Assembly: GCF_013362815.1 (NCBI RefSeq) | Contig: NZ_JABFVK010000087.1 | Coordinates: forward strand, 1-64,000 | DNA length: 64,000 nt | Source of the DNA: Hamadaea sp. | GTDB taxonomy: Bacteria; Actinomycetota; Actinomycetes; Mycobacteriales; Micromonosporaceae | Direction of reading: 5' to 3' | Part shown: in pieces, positions 59,078 through 64,000 of the stretch | How the letters are laid out: every line of letters begins with the position of its first letter | Numbering within the stretch: position 1 is the first letter of the stretch | Notes under the pieces: model-generated | Seen by the model: only the letters and a program-made list of their open reading frames with translations | Databases searched by the model: none | What the model was told of the DNA's origin: nothing | Position numbers and translations under genes: made by a program

Positions 59078-61192
59078 ATGGGCGGCTCCAGCCACGGCAG
59101 GCAGTCCGCGCGGGTGGCGCTGCTGGCCGCAGCGGCGGTGACAGCGGCCGCCGCGATCGGCCTGGTCGGCGGCCAGGTCTCGGACCGGCCCCGGACCGTG
59201 CCGGTCTCGGAGGACGTCTCGGTCCGCGACTTCGCACCTGCCTCGCACGACACCGCGCAACCCGAGAGCATCGATCTCCTCGCGGCCGGCGGCTGGGACG
59301 GCGGTGCGGCGGTCAGCTACCTGAAGTTCCGCGTCGATCTGCCCGCCAAGACCCCGCCCGTGCACGCCGAGCTCTGGCTCGCCCGGCACAGCGGCCGCCT
59401 CCCGGGCGTCGTCGAACTCAGCGTCGTCCCGTGGTCGGACTGGCAGGCGGCCAGCGTCACCGCCGGGTCCGCGCCTCGGCTCGGCCGCGTGGTCGGCTCG
59501 GTCTTCCCGACCGGCTTCGAGACCGCGGTCCACTTCGACGTCACGAGCGTCATCCGCACTTCCGGCGAGTACGCGTTCGCGGTGACCGCCCCGACGAGCG
59601 ACGCGATCGGTCTGTTCGACGCCCAGGAAAGCCGGGTGAAACGGCCGCCCACGCTGGCTCTCCAGTGGAACGACGGCCCCCGTCCGTCGGCGAGCCCACT
59701 CAAACGCCTGCCCGGCCGGTTGATCGTCGCGCCGCCGAGCACTGCTTTGCGCTACCTGCAATTGCCGGGGTGGCTGCCTGAAGAGGCCGCTCCTTACTGG
59801 CTTCCCACTACTGACGACGGTGCGTACGCGACGGCGAGTGCGACCGACGAACCGTCGCCGCCTCCGCCACCCTCGCCGACGCCGGGTGCGCCCTCGGATT
59901 CCGCCGCTCCGGCGACCAGTCCCTCCGACAGCCCTTCTGGCAGTCCGTCGGACAGCCCATCGGAATCTCCTTCGGAGTCGCCATCGGATGCACCGTCTCC
60001 GTCGGACAGTGCTACGAGTTCGCCTAGCCCGTCGGGGGCCCCGTCGGCGTCCGCGTCTATGACAGGTTCGCCGTCCGCGTCCGCATCCCAGTCGGCTTCT
60101 GCATCAGCGTCTGCATCAGCGTCTCCGTCGATGTCGCAGTCCCCGTCAGCCTCGCAGTCGGCGTCGCCGAGCCCGAGCGGCACTACTCCGTCCGAACCCG
60201 ACTGCCGCCTCGGCGATCTGGCCGTACCCAGTTGCGGCGTGCTTTGGGGAGTGGCGCCCGGTGCGCATACCTCGGTCAACCGGGCCACCGCGTTGCGGAA
60301 CTTCGAGAGCCTCACCCAACGGCCGCAGGCGGTGTATCACGCGTACCACCGGGGCGACCAGATCTTCCCCACGGGCGAGGAGATCAGCCTGGCCCGGGAC
60401 CCGCAGAACCCGCGGATCTTGATGGTGAACTGGAAACCGATGAACGCGACCTGGCGGGAGATCGCGAACGGTGACCCGTGGGCCGACGACTACCTGGACC
60501 GGCTGGCCGCGCACCTCAAGGCGACGTTCACCGAGCCGTTCTTCTTCACCATGCACCACGAGCCCGAAGACGACGTACGCACCAACTCGTTGCTCGGCAT
60601 GACCGCGCGCGACTTCGCCGCCGCCTTCCGATACGTCGTGCAGCGGCTGCGAGCCGAGGGCGTCACGAACCTGATCTCCGTCGTCTGCTACATGGCGTAC
60701 GTGCCGTGGAACACGAAGTCCTGGTTCCCGGATCTCTACCCGGGTGACGACGTCGTCGACTGGGTGGCCTGGGACGCGTACGCCTACAGCGATCCCGGCT
60801 ACGGCTACGGCGACTTCGCCGAGATGATGAACCGGCGGTCGAGCCTGCATCCGGACTGGCCCGGCTTCTACACCTGGGCGGCGAGAAAGTTCCCGACCAA
60901 GCCGTTGATGGTGGCCGAATGGGGACTCTGGTACTCGTCGTTCAACCAGCAGCATCCGGCCGACTTCTTCCGGAGCGTCGGACGGCAGATCGACTTGTTC
61001 CCCCGGGTCAAGGCGCTGCTCTACTTCGAGACGCCGAGCAACCAGACCGGCCGGGACTCGCGGGTGCACGCCACTGCGGACGGGCTGGCCGCGTACCGGG
61101 ACCTGGGGAAGCTGCCCGTGTTCCGGGTCGAACCACCGGTCGAGTACTCGAACCGGCCGAGTCCGACGTTCGTCAGGCCTCCGGGAGGCTGA
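59078..61192 (+). CDS. Secreted GH26-like glycoside hydrolase with DNRLRE-like domain and Ser/Pro stalk
   Basis: A 704-residue exported protein: signal (QSARVALLAAAAVTAAAAIGLVG), a beta-rich DNRLRE-like domain (about 60-230), a ~130-residue Ser/Pro/Ala stalk of repeated SPSDSPSES- and SASASASAS-type units (about 260-375), and a GH26-type catalytic domain. The probable acid/base is Glu495 (TMHHEPEDD) and nucleophile Glu614 (MVAEWGLWYS). The stalk suggests attachment to or passage through the wall. Together with the lipoprotein at 50081 it gives two GH26-like enzymes in one locus. The stop overlaps the convergent APS kinase gene by 20 bp. Confidence 0.88.
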   Translation: MGGSSHGRQSARVALLAAAAVTAAAAIGLVGGQVSDRPRTVPVSEDVSVRDFAPASHDTAQPESIDLLAAGGWDGGAAVSYLKFRVDLPAKTPPVHAELWLARHSGRLPGVVELSVVPWSDWQAASVTAGSAPRLGRVVGSVFPTGFETAVHFDVTSVIRTSGEYAFAVTAPTSDAIGLFDAQESRVKRPPTLALQWNDGPRPSASPLKRLPGRLIVAPPSTALRYLQLPGWLPEEAAPYWLPTTDDGAYATASATDEPSPPPPPSPTPGAPSDSAAPATSPSDSPSGSPSDSPSESPSESPSDAPSPSDSATSSPSPSGAPSASASMTGSPSASASQSASASASASASPSMSQSPSASQSASPSPSGTTPSEPDCRLGDLAVPSCGVLWGVAPGAHTSVNRATALRNFESLTQRPQAVYHAYHRGDQIFPTGEEISLARDPQNPRILMVNWKPMNATWREIANGDPWADDYLDRLAAHLKATFTEPFFFTMHHEPEDDVRTNSLLGMTARDFAAAFRYVVQRLRAEGVTNLISVVCYMAYVPWNTKSWFPDLYPGDDVVDWVAWDAYAYSDPGYGYGDFAEMMNRRSSLHPDWPGFYTWAARKFPTKPLMVAEWGLWYSSFNQQHPADFFRSVGRQIDLFPRVKALLYFETPSNQTGRDSRVHATADGLAAYRDLGKLPVFRVEPPVEYSNRPSPTFVRPPGG

Positions 61193-62678
61193 TCCAGCCA
61201 CCGTTGACGAGGTAGTCGAGCACCAGGTCGACGGCGTCCTCGACGGTGCCATGGCTGGTGTCGATGGTCAGCTCGGCGTCGGTCGGCGCCTCGTACGGGT
61301 CGTCGATGCCGGTCATGCCCCGGATCAGCCCGGCCCGGGCCTTGGCGTACAACCCCTTGCGGTCGCGCTTCTCGCACACGTCGAGCGGCGTCGCGACGTG
61401 TACCAGGATGAAGTCCGCGCCGGCGGTGCGGGCCAACGCGCGTGCGCCGGCTCGGGCGGCGGCGTACGGGGCGATCGGGCAGGCGACGGCCACTCCGCCA
61501 TGCCGGGCGACCTCGGCGGCGACGAATCCGATCCGGCGGATGTTCAGGTCGCGGTCTTCCCGGCCGAAGCCCAGCCCCCGGCTGAGTTCCCGCCGGACGA
61601 TGTCACCGTCGAGCATGGTGATCGTGCGTTCGCCCTCTTCGCGGAGCACTTCGGCGACGCCGTGCGCCACCGTGGACTTCCCCGAGCCGGACAGCCCGGT
61701 GAAGAACAGGACGAGACCCCGCTGTCGGCGCGGCGGGCGGGCCTTGGACAACTCGCGGGCGACGGCCGGCGGCGTATGCCATTCGGGCAGGGTCTCGCCG
61801 TCGTCGAGCACCTGGGCGATCTCGTCCGTGGTCAACGGTAGCCGGGCGAAACGGGGATTCACGTCGTTGGCATCGCGCCACTGCCCGTCCCGGGTGTCGT
61901 AGGCGAGCGCGCGCGGGACGAGGATGCGCGGCCCCCGGCCGGCGATGGTCTCGGCGGTGGACAGCAGGTGGGTGACCCCGTACGCTTCGGCGACCCGGGC
62001 CCGCAGCGCGCCGTCGGCGAATTGGTCCCCCCGCCGATGCAGCGGAATCGCGACGACGAGCGGGTCCGGCAGCCGGTCCGCCGCCGCCAGTACGCAGCGC
62101 AGCAACGCGTGCTGCTCCAGCCCGTCCGGTCCCGGCTCGGCCACCGGGACGAGCAGCACGATCTGCGCGTTCAACTGCCGGGCGGTATGCAGCAGCTGAG
62201 CCAGCTGCGGGCGGTGCAACGGGCGATCGGCGTAGAAGCCGAGGACCCGTCCGGCTTGCAGTTGGTGCCGGGCCTCGGCGGCGGACAGCCGATAGCGGTG
62301 GAACGGCAACCCGCCGTCGCCGTACGCGCGTACCGCCCCGGCCAGGTGGCTGTGCCCCGGCTTGCGGGCGGGCCAGCGTTCGGCGATGTGCAGTGCGCCG
62401 ACCGGGGCCCCTTCCGGGTCGGTCAGCACGACCGCCTTCGCCTCGGGGCGTACCGCCGCGTCCGGGACGACGAGGGTGATCGGCGGCCACACGCCGTCGT
62501 CCGGCAACCGGCCGTGCTGCTCCACCGCGGCACAGTCGGACCGGCTCATGAACCCGTCCAGCGGTGCGTACGCCCCGGCGAGCAGCATCTGCAGGTCGGC
62601 GAGCTCGACCGGCTCGGGCGTGTGGGCGGGTGCGTCGGCCAGGTCCTGGTCGGACAGGGCCCACTCGAACCGGTCCAC
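61173..62678 (-). CDS. cysC: APS kinase fused to a degenerate ATP-sulfurylase-like domain
   Basis: A 501-residue protein. The C-terminal APS kinase (about 320-501) is intact: Walker A GLSGSGKST (328-336), LDGDIVRRELSRGLGF and NIRRIGFVAAEVARHGG; it phosphorylates adenylyl sulfate to PAPS. The N-terminal ~310 residues follow the ATP-sulfurylase layout, but the active-site segment reads FYADRPLHRPQ (148-158) where FQTRNPxHRxH is expected, so the Gln, Asn and second His are gone, and the RDHAG segment is not recognisable. GTG 62678 has AGGAGG 4 bp upstream. It would supply PAPS to the two sulfotransferases; ATP sulfurylase must come from elsewhere. Confidence 0.9.
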   Translation of the reverse strand: MDRFEWALSDQDLADAPAHTPEPVELADLQMLLAGAYAPLDGFMSRSDCAAVEQHGRLPDDGVWPPITLVVPDAAVRPEAKAVVLTDPEGAPVGALHIAERWPARKPGHSHLAGAVRAYGDGGLPFHRYRLSAAEARHQLQAGRVLGFYADRPLHRPQLAQLLHTARQLNAQIVLLVPVAEPGPDGLEQHALLRCVLAAADRLPDPLVVAIPLHRRGDQFADGALRARVAEAYGVTHLLSTAETIAGRGPRILVPRALAYDTRDGQWRDANDVNPRFARLPLTTDEIAQVLDDGETLPEWHTPPAVARELSKARPPRRQRGLVLFFTGLSGSGKSTVAHGVAEVLREEGERTITMLDGDIVRRELSRGLGFGREDRDLNIRRIGFVAAEVARHGGVAVACPIAPYAAARAGARALARTAGADFILVHVATPLDVCEKRDRKGLYAKARAGLIRGMTGIDDPYEAPTDAELTIDTSHGTVEDAVDLVLDYLVNGGWISLPEA

Positions 62679-62782
62679 TTCGCCTCCTGTCGCGCTGACT
62701 GCACTCCTGGCGTCTCGACCGCCGTTCCCGGCTCTCGTCGAGATGACTAGTGTGCCAGCTCGGCCGTGGCACTGCGACGGGG

Positions 62783-64000
62783 CTAGCCGGTGTTGCGGAG
62801 ACCGGCGGCGATGCCGTTGACCGTCGTGAGCAGTGCCCGTTCCAACGTCGGGTCGGTGCTCGGCATACGCCCCGGCGTGCCGGACGACTTGCCTCCGGTA
62901 CCGCGGTATTGCCGCAGCAACGCCACCTGGAGGTGGTGCAACGGCTCCAGATAGGTGTCCCGGACAGCCAGCGTCCGGGCCAGCACCGGCTGCGCCTCCA
63001 GGACGTGTGACTCCCCGGTGATGGCCAGTACTTCCTCGACCGTTCGCGCGTACTCGACCTCGATCTTGCTGAAGATCGGCTGCAGCCGCTCCGGCACCAG
63101 GGCGGCGACATAGCTGCGCGCGATCGTGAGATCGGTCTTGGTCAGCATCATCTCCACATTGGAGAGGAACGTGCGGAAGAAGTGCCAGCGGGCGTGGGCG
63201 TCCGTCAGCGTGTCGAACAGCCCCGCCTCGCGGGCCGCCCGCAGGCCGGTGCCGACGCCGTACCAACCGGGGACGATCTGGCGGGACTGGGTCCAGCCGA
63301 ACACCCACGGAATCGCGCGCAGGCCGCCGAGTCCGGCGCCGGAGTCCGGCCGCTTGGCCGGGCGCGAACCGATGTTGAGCGCGCCCAGCAGCTCGGTCGG
63401 GGTGGCCGCCCAGAAGTACTCGGGCAGCAGCGGGTCCTCGACGAGATCTCGGTACGCGCGGAAGGCGGCGTCGGAGACGGCGTCCATCGCAGCGTCCCAG
63501 CGGGCCAGATCTTCCTGCGGCTGCCGGGGTGCGGTGTGCAGCAGCGTCGCCTGCAACACGGCAGCCACGGTGAGCTCCAGGTTCTCCCGGGCCAACGCGG
63601 GCAGCGTGTACTTGTCCGAGATGACTTCGCCCTGCTCGGTCACCTTGATCGCGCCGTCGAGCGTCCCGTACGGCTGGGCCAGGATCGCCTCGTGGGTCGG
63701 GCCGCCGCCCCGGCCGACCGTGCCACCCCGGCCGTGGAACAGACGCAGACGTACGCCGTGCCGCGCGGCCACGTCTCGCAGGTCACGTTGGGCCCGGTGG
63801 ATGCCCCACTGGCTGGTCGTGATCCCGGCTTCCTTGTTGGAGTCGGAGTAGCCGAGCATCACTTCCTGGACGTCGCCGCGAGCGCGCACGACCGCCCGGT
63901 ACGCCGGCAGGCGCAGCAGTTCGTCGAGCAGCCGACCGCCGGCGGACAACTCGGCCGGTGTCTCCAGCAGCGGCACCAGCCCGATCCGGGCCTTGGCGCT
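62783..64000 (-). CDS. ppc: Phosphoenolpyruvate carboxylase (C-terminal part; cut by window end)
   Basis: About 405 C-terminal residues of PEP carboxylase, which makes oxaloacetate from PEP and bicarbonate for the TCA cycle. Visible active-site motifs: [28 protein letters not shown] and [13 protein letters not shown], and the invariant C-terminal end GLRNTG. The reading frame continues without stop through position 64000 ([13 protein letters not shown]), so the N-terminal part lies beyond the window. It is 104 bp upstream of the APS kinase gene on the same strand. Confidence 0.97.
   Translation of the reverse strand, partial: SAKARIGLVPLLETPAELSAGGRLLDELLRLPAYRAVVRARGDVQEVMLGYSDSNKEAGITTSQWGIHRAQRDLRDVAARHGVRLRLFHGRGGTVGRGGGPTHEAILAQPYGTLDGAIKVTEQGEVISDKYTLPALARENLELTVAAVLQATLLHTAPRQPQEDLARWDAAMDAVSDAAFRAYRDLVEDPLLPEYFWAATPTELLGALNIGSRPAKRPDSGAGLGGLRAIPWVFGWTQSRQIVPGWYGVGTGLRAAREAGLFDTLTDAHARWHFFRTFLSNVEMMLTKTDLTIARSYVAALVPERLQPIFSKIEVEYARTVEEVLAITGESHVLEAQPVLARTLAVRDTYLEPLHHLQVALLRQYRGTGGKSSGTPGRMPSTDPTLERALLTTVNGIAAGLRNTG

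Overview
The window is chromosomal DNA of a high-GC actinobacterium, most likely a Micromonosporaceae (Micromonospora/Actinoplanes-type) relative. This rests on the strong C/G third-codon bias, frequent GTG starts, and the gene neighbourhoods guaB-guaB3-GMC oxidoreductase-guaA and purN-purH-perM next to sucD-sucC. The second arrangement is also known from Mycobacterium. I saw no rRNA, tRNA, CRISPR array, prophage or recognisable insertion sequence.

Layout. 1-6 kb: purine synthesis (end of guaB, guaB3, guaA) with an M1 peptidase lipoprotein and a ChoD-like GMC oxidoreductase. 6-15 kb: two divergent tandem-NUDIX genes, convergent phosphatidylserine synthase and decarboxylase (the latter with an extra N-terminal Rossmann-like domain), a PspC-type envelope-stress locus with a sensor kinase and LuxR-type regulator, and a chorismate mutase. 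15-21 kb: secreted 5'-nucleotidase, PcrA helicase, FolD. 21-27 kb: a complete five-gene peptide/nickel-type ABC importer. 27-33 kb: purN-purH, PerM, and four small DUF4190-like membrane proteins interleaved with them. 33-36 kb: sucCD, a candidate structured RNA, a stand-alone B12-binding protein. 36-42 kb: two M23 peptidases, mdh, ung, icd. 42-46 kb: a four-gene leftward unit (DeoR regulator, galT, alpha/beta hydrolase, S51-like peptidase with a CysRS-like tail). 46-62.7 kb: a polysaccharide locus. 62.8 kb to the end: ppc (partial).

The polysaccharide locus is the main accessory region. A tightly coupled leftward operon (58.8 to 50.1 kb) encodes a chain-length/BY-kinase-like protein with degraded ATPase motifs, an O-antigen-ligase-type polymerase, an APH-fold protein, a sulfotransferase, a Wzx-type flippase, a methyltransferase and a GH26-like lipoprotein. 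Around it lie a WecB/TagA/CpsF glycosyltransferase, a GT2, a second sulfotransferase, a second GH26-like secreted protein, and an APS kinase fused to an ATP-sulfurylase-like domain that has lost its active-site residues. Together these suggest export of a sulfated exopolysaccharide, with PAPS made locally.

The most unusual signal is a dispersed family of ~63-bp palindromes (six copies: 10.79, 46.02, 48.96, 50.02, 52.82 and 57.03 kb). Two copies lie inside protein-coding genes of the polysaccharide operon, in frame, and contribute about 21 codons each, in two different reading frames. This resembles the Rickettsia palindromic elements in principle, but in an unrelated lineage. Two further dispersed inverted-repeat families (6.0/27.05/35.5 kb and 19.87/41.84 kb) and several minisatellites fill the intergenic gaps.
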